The notes: generated from the letters alone by a model not told the origin. A stretch of DNA of 64,000 bases from Geobacter sp. DSM 9736 (GCF_900187405.1 NZ_LT896716.1:2422001-2486000), one strand, 5' to 3'. Shown: positions 1 through 9,661, counted from the stretch's first letter. A program made the numbers and translations.

Positions 1-1
1 G

Positions 2-1522
2 TTCGGCTACTACAAGGGAAAGGCGAAAGCAATCGTGGAGGAACCGGATTCGGGAGAATTCGTTCTGCACGTTTCGGTTGAGCCGGGGCCTCCGGTGCGG
101 CTGTCGAGGGTTCACATGGCGGTGCAAGGCGCCGGAGCCGGGGAGGAAACTCTGAAAGACCTGGTGGAGGAGTTCCCGCTCAGACAGGGGGATGTCCTGC
201 TTCAGCAGGAGTACGAGCGGACGAAAGCCGCCCTCCAGGCACGGGCTCAGGAACTCGGCTATCTGGATGCCGACTTCGTTCAGCATCGGATAGGAATCAA
301 CCGTGCGGAAGAGAAAGCCGAGATCGATCTGGTCATGGAAACCGGTCCACGCTACTACTTCGGTTCCGCCGCGATCCAGGGGGCGGAGCAATACCCTGGA
401 GATTTCCTTCGGCGGTACCTGGCATTCCGGGAAGGAGAGGTATTCTCGTATGGCAAGCTCGGAGAGACGCAGGTCAACTACACCAACGCCGACCGCTTCC
501 GGCAGGTGGTCGTAACGCCGGAACGGGAAAAGGCATCGCCCGACCACCGGATACCGGTGCTGGTCCAGCTGGAAGCCGCCCCCCGCCATACCCTCCATCC
601 CGGGATCGGCTACGGTACCGACACCGGGGCCAGGTTCTCGATCCGCTACCGCGACCGCAATCTCTGGAACATGGCACATGAGTTCAACTCGAACCTTTTC
701 ATATCCGAACGCCTCCAGGGTCTGCATTCCGAATATGTAGTACCGAGCCCCCGTGACATCAACACTTCCACCTCACTTCAGCTGACGCTCCAGCAGGAGG
801 ATGTGGCGGCCTACATCAGCCGGTTTGTGGCGGTGGAGCTCGGGCGAAACCACAGTTTCGGCTCGGGCCGCCGGGGCACCGCCTACGTCCGGGTACAGCA
901 GGAAAGCTTCATCATAGGAAGCGAGCGCTCCGATTCGCGGCTGGTCCTGCCCGGATACCGCTTCACGGAGGACAGGTACGACAGCCTCCTGCGCCCTCGC
1001 AAGGGGTACCGGTACGGATTCGATCTGAGGGGAACACATCAGTACCTTGGTTCCGATACGGGCCTCCTGCAGCTTGTTACCGACGCAAGCACCTTCCTCC
1101 CCCTCCCCTGGCGCTTCTCTCTCTTCCTGAGAGGCAGGGGGGCATTTACCGCACAGAACGACCCGCTGGCGGAGCTGCCGGCATCCCTGCGCTTCTTCGC
1201 CGGCGGCGACACCAGTGTCCGGGGCTACTCCTACCGCGCCCTTGGACCAAGGAACGCAGCGGGCGAAGTGACCGGCGGACGGCACCTGCTTACCGGGACG
1301 GCAGAGCTCTTCCGGGACCTGTTCGACAACTGGGCCGTTTCCGCTTTCTACGATGCCGGAAATGCCTTCAACGCCTTCGCAAACGTCGCCGTCGCCCAGG
1401 GTGCCGGGATCGGTATCCATTATTACAGTCCGATAGGCGCGCTGAACCTCTCCCTGGCTCGCCAGCTCGCGGAACCTGAGCCGGCGCTCCGCATTCATTT
1501 TACCCTTGGATTCGAGCTTTGA
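2..1522 (+). CDS. tamA: TamA-like Omp85-family outer membrane assembly protein (5' truncated)
   Basis: The frame is open from the first bases of the window, so the N-terminus (signal peptide and first POTRA domain) lies outside it. What is visible is POTRA-like sequence followed by a 16-strand-type beta-barrel. The barrel contains the conserved Omp85 lid-lock region (FFAGGDTSVRGYSYRALGP), the GAGIGIHYYSPIGALNLSLA strand and a C-terminal strand ending GFEL. TamA sits in the outer membrane and works with TamB in assembling or transporting envelope components. The next gene, tamB, overlaps its stop codon, which supports TamA over a second BamA. An internal GTG at 35 is not a credible start because the frame continues upstream. 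Confidence 0.88.
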   Translation, partial: FGYYKGKAKAIVEEPDSGEFVLHVSVEPGPPVRLSRVHMAVQGAGAGEETLKDLVEEFPLRQGDVLLQQEYERTKAALQARAQELGYLDADFVQHRIGINRAEEKAEIDLVMETGPRYYFGSAAIQGAEQYPGDFLRRYLAFREGEVFSYGKLGETQVNYTNADRFRQVVVTPEREKASPDHRIPVLVQLEAAPRHTLHPGIGYGTDTGARFSIRYRDRNLWNMAHEFNSNLFISERLQGLHSEYVVPSPRDINTSTSLQLTLQQEDVAAYISRFVAVELGRNHSFGSGRRGTAYVRVQQESFIIGSERSDSRLVLPGYRFTEDRYDSLLRPRKGYRYGFDLRGTHQYLGSDTGLLQLVTDASTFLPLPWRFSLFLRGRGAFTAQNDPLAELPASLRFFAGGDTSVRGYSYRALGPRNAAGEVTGGRHLLTGTAELFRDLFDNWAVSAFYDAGNAFNAFANVAVAQGAGIGIHYYSPIGALNLSLARQLAEPEPALRIHFTLGFEL

Positions 1523-4500
1523 GAAAGATCGCCATCGCCATAGCTGCCGGGCTCCTGCTGACGATGATCCTTCTGGCAGGAATCGTTGTATGGCTCGGAG
1601 GAAGCAGCAGCGGCACGCAAACGATATTCCGGATTATCTCGCGCTATTCGCCGGTGAAGGTAAGCACGAAGGAGGTCGAGGGAAAGCTGCTCGGGCCGCT
1701 CCATCTGGCCGGTCTTCGTATCGAGCTACCACACACAAGGCTGGAGGCGGCCCGACTGCATCTCGACTGGTACCCTCACGCCCTGCTTAACGGTCGGGTG
1801 CTCGTGAAGGAGCTGGTCCTGGAGGGAGTCCACGTTCACGACCTGTCCCCCCCTTCCGGAAAACCTCCGGCTATCGGATGGCCGCGAGTCTCCGGCATTC
1901 TACTTCGAACAGAGGTTCGGGTTGAGCAACTGCGGGTCACGGACCTTATCTACCGTAGCCGTGACGCGAAGCCCATTCGCCTGACCTCGCTCACAGGTTC
2001 CGCCGCGTGGAACGACGGTACGCTCAGCCTCTACGGCCTCCAGGCATCGGCTCCTGAGGGGAGTGTTTCGGGAAATGTCGCGGCGGGTTTCCGTTTCCCC
2101 TCTCTCCGCGCCGATCTCGCCATACTTCCCGCCGTTAAGACAGCGATTGAGACCATTTCCGTAAGACTGCGACTGATACCCGGAAAGTCCCCCGAGTTCA
2201 TTGGCGGCCGGATCTCCATCAACGGCAAAGGAGCGAAAACCGGGCCGTTTGCAGTAAAAGGAGAACTGGCACTGACCAGGACGGAAATACGCCTGCGCCG
2301 GATCATCGCCCAACGCACCGGCAAGTCGGGAAAGGTCACCGGCACAGCTACCGTAACCCTCCGCAAGGAAGGCCCGCATTACACCGCCCACCTGCAGACG
2401 GAGAAACTGGATCTGTTCTCCGAAACCGGCCGGCACACCGACCTTTCCGGAAGGCTCACATTCAGCGGCACCCCCTCGGCATACGTGGGAAGCGTCGCCC
2501 TTCAGAACCGTGGAGAGGCCTGGCGCCTCGCTGCTCTATCCTCACCCTTCAGGGGGAATGACCGCGGAATCACTCTCGCTCCGCTATCGGGAACGTTCCT
2601 CAGCGGCACTATAAGTGGCAGCCTCAGCATCGGATGGCATGAAGAGATAAGACTTCGAAGCTCGGTTAAAGCGATGAATTTAAATCCTTCCATTGTGGAC
2701 CGGCGCTGGCAGGGAGAGGTCAGCTTCGAGGCGGATGCTGCAATATCAAGCGTCTCGGGAAAAGAAATGAGCGGCGAAGTGACAGGAACATTCCTTCCTA
2801 GCACCCTCCATGGCCGCCCCCTGACCGGGAAACTCGATGCCCGATTCTCAGGGAAAAGGGTCACCATAAGAGAACTTTTCGTCAAAGGAGAAGGTTTCTC
2901 CGCCACTGCTTCAGGTGATCTCACGAAGCGTCTTTCCTTCATCGCTGATGCGGACGACCTGAGGCTGGTCGCACCGGGAGTGGCAGGTCAGGCGTCGGCG
3001 CAGGGCTGGGTCCGGTGGAGCGGCACGCTGCCGGCAGGGGAGATAGTGGTCCAAGGGGAAAACCTCTCCGCCGGCGGAGCCGGCATTGCCCAGGCACGCT
3101 TGGTAGCCAGGGCAGGCACTGACCGATCCGATTCCGCAACCGGCCGCCTTTGGCTCCAGGGGGTCGACTGGCAGCACATTTCTGCAGACGCGGCGACGCT
3201 TGACTTTGACGGATCGATTGCCGCACACACCGTCTCGATCGAAATGACGGCACCGCAAGCGTCTCTTTGGATGAGTGTCCGGGGGGGATACCACAATGAA
3301 GCCTGGCAAGGTGAGATAACCGCCTTATCCGGCAAGGACCCGCTGGGAGCGTGGAAGATGCTGGGGCCGGCTCCTCTCGATATCTCCAGGGAGCGGCTAG
3401 CACTTTCCTCGCTGAATGTTGTCAGTGCCGGCGGCGAAAGAGTTACGGCTTCGGCAGGGTTCAGCCGTAAGCCCCTTGGCGGCAGCCTCCGGGCGGAGTG
3501 GAACTCGATTCTTCTTGACCGCGCCAACCCATGGTTGGAGGGAGTGCAACTCCATGGCGATTCTTCGGGAGAGGTGGACCTGCGTCTAACCTCCCGCCGG
3601 CTTGTTACCGGAACGGGGCAGGCGCTCCTTGCCGGAACGGTAGCCGCCGACGGGAAAGCGGTCCAGGTAAGGAACGCTTTTGTTCGCCTCGACCTGGAGG
3701 AAGAGGGGATGAGCGGCCTCGCCGAACTCGATCTGGGGACCAACGGACACGGTTCGGCCCGCTTCGCCTCGCACCTCCCACCCCGTCTCGGCATCCCGCA
3801 GGAGGGGAAGGGAGACGTCCAGTGGGACATAGACATGGCACTGCTTCAACCATGGCTGCCGGAAAACTTCGACATGACCGGCCGCCTGGCCGGGCGGGTC
3901 ACTACTACCCTTCATCCCGGCAGCCGGTTCGAGATGATAGGCAAAACCACGCTTTCTTCCGGCTCGGTTCAGGTGGCCGCCTCCGGCGGCAGGCTCGCCA
4001 CGAGGATACGTACGCTAGACGCCGCCTGGGGATGGAAAGGCAGCGAGCTCGAAGGGGGCTTCACGGCGAGCCTTTCGCAATGGGGGGAAACCAGGGGGCA
4101 GGTGCGCCTTCCCATCCCTGCCCGGTTCCCACTGGAAATCGACCGCACTCGTTCCCTGCTGGGGTATATCACGGGCGAGGTCCGGGAGCTCGGAGTCATC
4201 ACCGCCCTCTTTCCTGGTATAGTTCAGGAAGGCCACGGCACACTTGGTTACGATCTGAGGGCGGAAGGATCGTGGAACGCTCCGAAGCTTCTGGGGACCG
4301 CACAGCTAAAGGGGGGAAGCGCCTACATACCCTCGGCGGGAATCCGGGTTTCCGGTACCGAGGTTTATGCACGATTCGATCGCGAGCGGGTGGTGGTCGA
4401 GAAATTCAGGGCCGCGTCGGGCCCGGGCTTTCTCGAAGGGGCCGGAGAGATCAGGCTCGGAAAGGGTCAGGTCGCGGATTACCGCTTCACGTTGAGCGGC

Positions 4501-5496
4501 GAGCGTTTTCAGGCGGTGAACCTGCCCGGAATGAGCGGCACCGTCACCCCTCGCCTCGAAATATCGGGAACCCCGGCCCGGGCTGCCGTAACGGGAAACG
4601 TGCTGATCCCGGACCTGCGGATCACCGGTGAAACCACCGGATCACCGGTGGAACCGAGCAGCGACGTGGTGATACTGGATGCACCCCCGAATGAGCAGTC
4701 GGGCCGCACTTCCGTCGCCCTGCGTGTGGGGATCCGGCTTGGCGATCGCGTCATCGTGAAGGCCAAGGGGATCGACGCCCGGCTGGAAGGGGGGCTAGAC
4801 CTGACGGGAGAGGACCTTGAGCGTATTTCAAGTCGAGGAGAGATAAAGGTCGTAGAGGGCCGCTACAAAGCGTACGGGCTTGATCTGGAAATAGTCCGCG
4901 GAAGGATCTTCTATGCCGGAGGTCCCCTTGCCCAGCCGACCCTTGACATACTCGCGCTCCGCACGCTCGAAGATGTGAAAGCCGGCGTTACAGTAGCAGG
5001 ATCCGTTGCGGCCCCCGTGGTCAAGCTGTATTCGGAACCCGCCATGCCCGATGTGGATATCCTCGCCTACATGGTACTCGGACATCCTCTCGGCCAGAGC
5101 AGCGGCGAACAAGCAGGCCTCGTCTCCCGTGCAGCCGCCGCCCTCCTGTCCGCCGGGCAATCGGTGGCCCTGCAGGACCAGGTGAAAAGCCGCCTCGGAT
5201 TGAGCACGATCGAGATTCAGACCGGGGAACAGCAGAAGGGATACATGGGGGGGTACCGGCGCGTTGCCGTGGCTCCTCCCGGTAGCGCGCCGGCAGAGGC
5301 CGGCGCAATCTCAGACACCACCGTCCTCCTGGGGAAATACCTTACGCCGCGGCTTTACGTCAGCTATGGCCGCTCGCTATTCACCGGCACCAACATTTTC
5401 AGGCTGCGGTACGACATCAGCCGCAAGTGGCAGATCGAGACGCAGGCTGGTGCGGAAAGTGGCGCCGACCTGTTTTACAAGATCGATTTCGATTGA
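1519..5496 (+). CDS. tamB: TamB-like translocation/assembly module protein (DUF490)
   Basis: A 1325-residue protein starting at a TTG that overlaps the tamA stop (TTGA), a sign of translational coupling. Residues about 4-27 form an uncleaved N-terminal membrane anchor. The long middle is repetitive beta-rich sequence typical of AsmA/TamB bridge proteins. The last 300 or so residues match the TamB/DUF490 C-terminal domain (for example VVEGRYKAYGLDLEIVRG and DILAYMVLGHPLGQ). TamB is anchored in the inner membrane, spans the periplasm and contacts TamA; the family is implicated in barrel-protein assembly and in phospholipid movement to the outer membrane. Adjacency to tamA makes the call secure. 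Confidence 0.9.
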   Translation: MRKIAIAIAAGLLLTMILLAGIVVWLGGSSSGTQTIFRIISRYSPVKVSTKEVEGKLLGPLHLAGLRIELPHTRLEAARLHLDWYPHALLNGRVLVKELVLEGVHVHDLSPPSGKPPAIGWPRVSGILLRTEVRVEQLRVTDLIYRSRDAKPIRLTSLTGSAAWNDGTLSLYGLQASAPEGSVSGNVAAGFRFPSLRADLAILPAVKTAIETISVRLRLIPGKSPEFIGGRISINGKGAKTGPFAVKGELALTRTEIRLRRIIAQRTGKSGKVTGTATVTLRKEGPHYTAHLQTEKLDLFSETGRHTDLSGRLTFSGTPSAYVGSVALQNRGEAWRLAALSSPFRGNDRGITLAPLSGTFLSGTISGSLSIGWHEEIRLRSSVKAMNLNPSIVDRRWQGEVSFEADAAISSVSGKEMSGEVTGTFLPSTLHGRPLTGKLDARFSGKRVTIRELFVKGEGFSATASGDLTKRLSFIADADDLRLVAPGVAGQASAQGWVRWSGTLPAGEIVVQGENLSAGGAGIAQARLVARAGTDRSDSATGRLWLQGVDWQHISADAATLDFDGSIAAHTVSIEMTAPQASLWMSVRGGYHNEAWQGEITALSGKDPLGAWKMLGPAPLDISRERLALSSLNVVSAGGERVTASAGFSRKPLGGSLRAEWNSILLDRANPWLEGVQLHGDSSGEVDLRLTSRRLVTGTGQALLAGTVAADGKAVQVRNAFVRLDLEEEGMSGLAELDLGTNGHGSARFASHLPPRLGIPQEGKGDVQWDIDMALLQPWLPENFDMTGRLAGRVTTTLHPGSRFEMIGKTTLSSGSVQVAASGGRLATRIRTLDAAWGWKGSELEGGFTASLSQWGETRGQVRLPIPARFPLEIDRTRSLLGYITGEVRELGVITALFPGIVQEGHGTLGYDLRAEGSWNAPKLLGTAQLKGGSAYIPSAGIRVSGTEVYARFDRERVVVEKFRAASGPGFLEGAGEIRLGKGQVADYRFTLSGERFQAVNLPGMSGTVTPRLEISGTPARAAVTGNVLIPDLRITGETTGSPVEPSSDVVILDAPPNEQSGRTSVALRVGIRLGDRVIVKAKGIDARLEGGLDLTGEDLERISSRGEIKVVEGRYKAYGLDLEIVRGRIFYAGGPLAQPTLDILALRTLEDVKAGVTVAGSVAAPVVKLYSEPAMPDVDILAYMVLGHPLGQSSGEQAGLVSRAAAALLSAGQSVALQDQVKSRLGLSTIEIQTGEQQKGYMGGYRRVAVAPPGSAPAEAGAISDTTVLLGKYLTPRLYVSYGRSLFTGTNIFRLRYDISRKWQIETQAGAESGADLFYKIDFD

Positions 5497-5527
5497 TCCC
5501 CTTCATCCCGCGCAGATGCGCCTCCTG

Positions 5528-5555
5528 TTGACAATCTGGCATAAATACCTACACT
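5528..5555 (+). promoter_or_regulatory. predicted sigma-70 promoter of the DUF748 gene
   Basis: TTGACA (5528-5533), a 16-base spacer and TACACT (5550-5555) lie in the short gap after tamB, 33 bases before the next start codon. By-eye prediction. Confidence 0.45.
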
Positions 5556-5587
5556 AATTACAATTACTTAATTCGGAGAGGGGCCCG

Positions 5588-7210
5588 ATGACTGACAACA
5601 AGGCTCTACCTGGGTTGCAGCGGTTCGTGTCGAAACTTCCGAAGGCACTTCTGGTCGTACTCGGCATCCTCCTCCTGCTCATCGTGCTCCTCATCATCGC
5701 CTCTTTTTTCATAGACGAGCCACTCCGCCGGTATACGGAGCGGGAAGCAAACAGGCAGCTTAAAGGCTACACAGTGCGAATCCCGCACCTCTCGCTCCAC
5801 CCCCTCAGCCTCTCCGTGACCCTCAAGAACCTGTCGATCACGCAGGAAAAGCACCCCGACCCGCCGGTCGCCCGGTTCGACCGCATTCATTCCGGCATCT
5901 ACTGGCGCGGACTTCTCTCGGGGCGGCTTGTAGCGGAAATGAAGGTGGCGCATCCGGTCATAAACGTGAACCTGGCGCAGTTGAAGGAAGAAGCGAAACA
6001 CCCGGAGCCGGTGCGGAAAAAGCGATGGCAGCAGGCGGTGCAGGCGCTGTATCCGTTAAAAGTCAACGTCTTCTCTATTTCAGATGGGGATATTACCTAT
6101 GTCGACGAGAAAGCGATCAAGAAACCGCTCCACTTCACCAAGCTGAACCTACGTGTCAGGAACATCCGGAACCGCGCCTCCGCCAAAAATGTTTTCCCTT
6201 CACCATTCCACATGGACATGGTGATTTTCGGTACCGGCAAGGTCGCTGTGGACGGAGCTGCCAACTTCCTGGCGGAGCCGAATCCTACCGGGCAGGCGAC
6301 ATTCGAGGTGACAAACGTACCGCTCGACTACCTGAAGCCGATCCTCGCCCGCTCCAAAGTGGACATAGAAGGGGGAATCCTCTCAACCAGCGGGAGAGTG
6401 GTGTACGCCCCCAAAGAGAAGATAGCCGAGGTAAAGTATCTGACTGTCGAGAAGCTGAAGGCTGATTACATTCAGGAAGGCGTAACGGCCGTCACGAAAA
6501 AGAAGGGAAAAGCCGAGGCGGTGCAGGAAGCAAAAAAAATACAGGAGAAGCCCGGGCTGCTTCTCCGGCTCGATCGCCTGCAGATCAAGGACTGTGAATT
6601 CGGCTTCATCAACAGGCAAGCATCTCCGACGTACCGGGCCTTTATGTCCAATACCGATTTGCTGCTGACGAACCTCTCGAACAAATTCAGCCAGGGTCCG
6701 GCGAAGTTGAACCTCAGCGGCAAATTCATGGGGAGCGGTGCAACGAAGGTAACGGCAACCTTCCGACCCGAAGAAAAGGGACCTGACTTCGACCTGAACC
6801 TCTCGATCTACGGCACGGACATGAAGACCATGAACAACCTGCTAAGGGCCTACGGCAATTTCGATGTGGTGGCTGGGAAATTCTCCTTCTACTCCGAAAT
6901 CACAGTCAACGGCACCAGAGTGAAGGGGTATGTGAAACCGTTATTCCGGGACATGAATGTCTATGACCGCCGCCAGGACAAGGAAAAGGGGCTGTTCCGC
7001 AAACTCTACGAGGGACTGGTAGGAGGGGTAGCCGGACTGCTTGAGAACCGTCCGCGAGAATCGGTAGCCACCAAAACGGACATATCGGGGACACTGGACC
7101 AACCACGGGTCGGAACGTGGCAGACGATCGTGAACCTGCTCAGGAATGCATTTTTACGAGCCATTTTACCTGGTTTCGAGGAAGAGGTCAGGCGGGGGGG
7201 CGGCAAGTAA
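5588..7210 (+). CDS. DUF748 / AsmA-like inner-membrane-anchored protein
   Basis: A 540-residue protein with one N-terminal membrane helix (about residues 17-42, very rich in Leu, Ile and Val) and a large beta-rich periplasmic part characteristic of DUF748, a branch of the AsmA/TamB superfamily. A lysine-rich linker containing KKKGKAEAVQEAKK lies near residue 305. Start ATG follows the ribosome binding site GGAGAGGGGCCCG. It sits 91 bases behind tamB with its own predicted promoter, so it may respond separately from tamAB while serving related envelope-lipid or assembly functions. The exact role of DUF748 proteins is not established. Confidence 0.75.
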   Translation: MTDNKALPGLQRFVSKLPKALLVVLGILLLLIVLLIIASFFIDEPLRRYTEREANRQLKGYTVRIPHLSLHPLSLSVTLKNLSITQEKHPDPPVARFDRIHSGIYWRGLLSGRLVAEMKVAHPVINVNLAQLKEEAKHPEPVRKKRWQQAVQALYPLKVNVFSISDGDITYVDEKAIKKPLHFTKLNLRVRNIRNRASAKNVFPSPFHMDMVIFGTGKVAVDGAANFLAEPNPTGQATFEVTNVPLDYLKPILARSKVDIEGGILSTSGRVVYAPKEKIAEVKYLTVEKLKADYIQEGVTAVTKKKGKAEAVQEAKKIQEKPGLLLRLDRLQIKDCEFGFINRQASPTYRAFMSNTDLLLTNLSNKFSQGPAKLNLSGKFMGSGATKVTATFRPEEKGPDFDLNLSIYGTDMKTMNNLLRAYGNFDVVAGKFSFYSEITVNGTRVKGYVKPLFRDMNVYDRRQDKEKGLFRKLYEGLVGGVAGLLENRPRESVATKTDISGTLDQPRVGTWQTIVNLLRNAFLRAILPGFEEEVRRGGGK

Positions 7211-7251
7211 AAAAAATCGGTTTAATGATTAATAATCGCCAACTTGAGCTG

Positions 7252-7280
7252 TTGACACCCCCCCAAGCCAGAGCTACAAT
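7252..7280 (+). promoter_or_regulatory. near-consensus sigma-70 promoter of the 6S RNA
   Basis: TTGACA (7252-7257), a 17-base spacer and TACAAT (7275-7280). It is the best promoter match seen in the window and lies just upstream of the structured RNA described next, not of a credible open reading frame. Predicted transcription start about 7287. Confidence 0.7.
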
Positions 7281-7286
7281 AAACTC

Positions 7287-7460
7287 AAACGCCGCTCTTT
7301 CACAAATTGCTTCTGGGGTATGCGTAGTATCAGTTGAAGAACCTGTCGACTATGCATCCTGAAAAGTTCCCATGGGTAAATAACGTGGTGCGCAGTCTCG
7401 TATGGGAGAAGGCCTGAAACGTTTTCCCGGGGGCATGCTTCACAAAAAGGGCAGTAGCTC
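7287..7460 (+). ncRNA. ssrS: probable 6S RNA
   Basis: The stretch at 7386-7420 (GGTGCGCAGTCTCG, then GGGAGAAGGCCTGAAAC) closely resembles the conserved segment of E. coli 6S RNA (GGUGAGCAUGCUCGG, then CCGAGAAGCCUUAAAAC). The ends can form the long closing helix expected of 6S: 7294-7300 pairs with 7446-7452, and 7314-7323 pairs with 7433-7442 (10 continuous pairs including G-U), with a large internal bubble between. 6S RNA mimics an open promoter and sequesters housekeeping RNA polymerase holoenzyme. The 5' end is taken from the promoter at 7252-7280; the 3' end is approximate. An Rfam covariance search would settle it. Confidence 0.68.
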
Positions 7461-7675
7461 TCACGAGAATACGATATCCCGGAGCAAATTGGCGCTTCTA
7501 GAGGCAAAGCTTGATCGCTTACTGTCTCATTCGTCAGGCGCGTGATCACCGCTTGAAAAAGGGATGTCCTACCGGCCTCCAGCGCATGCATTTCACATCG
7601 ATGCATGTTCCGCGTCGGACAGGCATAAACCGACGAATCAGATTAAAGAGCCTCTGTGTAGCGCCAACCTTCCTC
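7461..7675 (+). other. gene-free stretch between 6S RNA and terminator
   Basis: No credible coding sequence on either strand. It contains one clear hairpin, a seven-base inverted repeat CATGCAT/ATGCATG around 7585-7608. It may be the 3' trailer of the 6S precursor or hold a second small RNA; nothing was recognised. Confidence 0.4.
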
Positions 7676-7703
7676 GAAGCCCCGAAGACTACTTCGGGGC
7701 TTC
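7676..7703 (+). terminator. strong intrinsic terminator
   Basis: A perfect 12-base stem (GAAGCCCCGAAG at 7676-7687 and CTTCGGGGCTTC at 7692-7703) with a four-base loop, followed by a short T-rich stretch (CGTATTTTC). It closes the transcription unit that begins at 7252. Confidence 0.75.
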
Positions 7704-7857
7704 CGTATTTTCTGCGGAACACACCCCGCTGCAGTTGAAAAATGTCTCAATTTTTCACCCCAGATGTCGAAAAGCTACTATGAAGTAGCGGTCATGGTAC
7801 ACTGTCTTCCGGACCGAAGGACCGAGCGCCGTATGGTAGCGGCACAAGGCGGGCCCC

Positions 7858-8481
7858 ATGAAAAGCATCTACACTAAGAACGACTACCAGATTCTCGTCG
7901 ACGTGGAAAAACGTCGCGCCTGCATCGTCAAGGGGAGCAACCACGTGCACGTTTCCCTTGAAGAGCTGACTCCCCTCTCCTCCCTTGCCGCAAAGCATCT
8001 CCGCATGATGGGGTGCGACCCCAAGAAATACCTGAATATCGGCCATACCAACCAGGTAATCCTACGTGACGCAGCCCCTGCATGGGAAGAGGCTGTAGCC
8101 GCATCGTTGCAGGTCGATAAAAAAAACAATACATGCATGATCCCGATGTTCCTGCAGAATCTGACAGGTCTGCTGGAACTCAGGGAAGCTGAAGATACAT
8201 ACGCCGCGTGTCAGAAATCGGCCAGCCTCATGCTCGAATACCAGCAGCGCGGCCTTCCGCCGGCCCAGCTCATGGATCTCAGGCGCAAGTATCCCCGAGC
8301 TGCCGCATATGTCCTCGCCGAAGCCTACGCGTTTTCGCCCGACGACCGTGTGGCCCAGAAAGCCCGGCGTGCGATGCATATCCTGCTGACCAACGGCGAC
8401 ATACGGGAAGCGCTCGACATGCTTCCACAAACCCCCCCCGATGCTTTCGGCTCCGACCAGCTCAGGAGCACCGCCGTCTGA
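7858..8481 (+). CDS. hypothetical protein, 207 residues
   Basis: Not recognised. The protein is soluble, without signal peptide or membrane segment. The N-terminal half (to about residue 75) looks alpha/beta, starting MKSIYTKNDYQILVDVEKRR. The C-terminal half is strongly helical, with patterns such as RKYPRAAAYVLAEAYAFSP and QKARRAMHILLTNGDIREAL that resemble helical-repeat packing. Codon use matches the neighbours and the frame is uninterrupted over 624 bases, so it is probably a real gene. It lies 134 bases before a diguanylate cyclase in the same direction; any functional link is speculative. Confidence 0.6.
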   Translation: MKSIYTKNDYQILVDVEKRRACIVKGSNHVHVSLEELTPLSSLAAKHLRMMGCDPKKYLNIGHTNQVILRDAAPAWEEAVAASLQVDKKNNTCMIPMFLQNLTGLLELREAEDTYAACQKSASLMLEYQQRGLPPAQLMDLRRKYPRAAAYVLAEAYAFSPDDRVAQKARRAMHILLTNGDIREALDMLPQTPPDAFGSDQLRSTAV

Positions 8482-8614
8482 TGCGAATCTTCCGGCCATT
8501 CCTGCCTCAGGCCGGCGCCACAAAGCACTTGACGAAGCAGCCTTTTCCCTATAAATTCCCACCAGCTTCTCCCATACCCCCTGCCCCCTCCATTCAACCA
8601 GACAGAGCCTAGAT

Positions 8615-9661
8615 ATGGCCCAAGCTCAGCGAAATCTCGAAGCCCACATCCAGGAACTGAACGACATCATCGGGGTAGCCCGCACCGTCGTTTCCACGCT
8701 CGATCTCGACAAGGTTCTCGATGCCGTTCTGCACAACGCGATGCAGTTCATGAACATGCCTGCAGGCATGCTGGAGGTCTACAACGAGACTACGGGTGAG
8801 ATGATTCCCCATGTTCACTCCGGCCTCTCCCCCGAATTCGTTGCCAACGACAGGTGGCGCATCTCCGCCCGCACCGATCTTGTTACGAAGCGTGCGATGC
8901 ACGACGGGCGCATTCATCATATCGCCGCTATCGCACCGGGAACCGACGGAGCCGACGCCCTTCTGAAGGAAAACATACGTTCACTGGTGTGCGTCCCGCT
9001 TCTGCTTCAGGGAAGGCCCCTCGGTGTCCTTTACCTTTATGACTTCCAGCCGCGCGAGCTCGAACAGCGGCAACTGGATCTTCTCGGAATTTTCGCTTCT
9101 TTCGCAGTCATGTCCATCGACAACGCGAGCCTCCACACCCGGACCAAGCGCATGGCAATCACCGACGCGCTCACCGGGATCTACAACAATCGCTACTTCA
9201 AGCAGGTCTTCCCTTATGAGCTCTCCCGTGCACGCCGCTACGGGAAGCCCCTATCACTGATCATGATGGACATCGACCATTTCAAACAACTCAACGACAC
9301 CTATGGGCATCCAAAAGGGGATCAGGTGCTGGCGACCCTAGGAAAGGTGCTTTCGGGTTCGCTGAGAGCCGCCGACTTCTCTTTCCGTTACGGCGGCGAG
9401 GAATTCGCCGTGCTCCTCCCTGAGACCCGCATTGAGGGTGCATTTCTCGTGGCCGAAAGCCTGCGGGAAAAAATCCGGAAATCAGTCTCTCCCGTACTGG
9501 GAGAGGCGGTAGACCAACAGGTCACCGTCAGCCTGGGTGTCGCCTGCTACCCCAACGATGCCAACACGCCGGAGCTTCTCCTCAAACATGCGGACAGCTG
9601 CCTCTATAAGGCGAAGAAGCAGGGGCGCAATCGCGTGTACTGGGAAAGTTGCCTCACATGA
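8615..9661 (+). CDS. GAF domain diguanylate cyclase (GGDEF)
   Basis: A 348-residue cytoplasmic protein with a GAF-type sensory domain at about 20-165 and a GGDEF domain at about 178-345. The catalytic loop is intact as GGEEF (residues 260-264). The RxxD product-inhibition site (RAAD, residues 251-254) is placed exactly five residues upstream. Other GGDEF hallmarks are present: DALTGIYNNRYF and MMDIDHFKQLNDTYGH. It should make cyclic di-GMP from two GTP, with feedback inhibition and modulation by an unknown GAF ligand. The start is ATG 8615 with only a weak ribosome binding site. Confidence 0.92.
   Translation: MAQAQRNLEAHIQELNDIIGVARTVVSTLDLDKVLDAVLHNAMQFMNMPAGMLEVYNETTGEMIPHVHSGLSPEFVANDRWRISARTDLVTKRAMHDGRIHHIAAIAPGTDGADALLKENIRSLVCVPLLLQGRPLGVLYLYDFQPRELEQRQLDLLGIFASFAVMSIDNASLHTRTKRMAITDALTGIYNNRYFKQVFPYELSRARRYGKPLSLIMMDIDHFKQLNDTYGHPKGDQVLATLGKVLSGSLRAADFSFRYGGEEFAVLLPETRIEGAFLVAESLREKIRKSVSPVLGEAVDQQVTVSLGVACYPNDANTPELLLKHADSCLYKAKKQGRNRVYWESCLT

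Noticed and set aside
773-1498. Long minus-strand open frame of 241 codons inside tamA
   Set aside because: It lies wholly opposite a clear Omp85 barrel and has no domain logic; long opposite-strand frames are common in GC-rich coding DNA.
7287-7703. RNase P RNA or tmRNA as identity for the non-coding unit
   Set aside because: Neither the conserved RNase P core nor a tmRNA acceptor end with CCA and tag frame is present; the 6S-like segment fits better.
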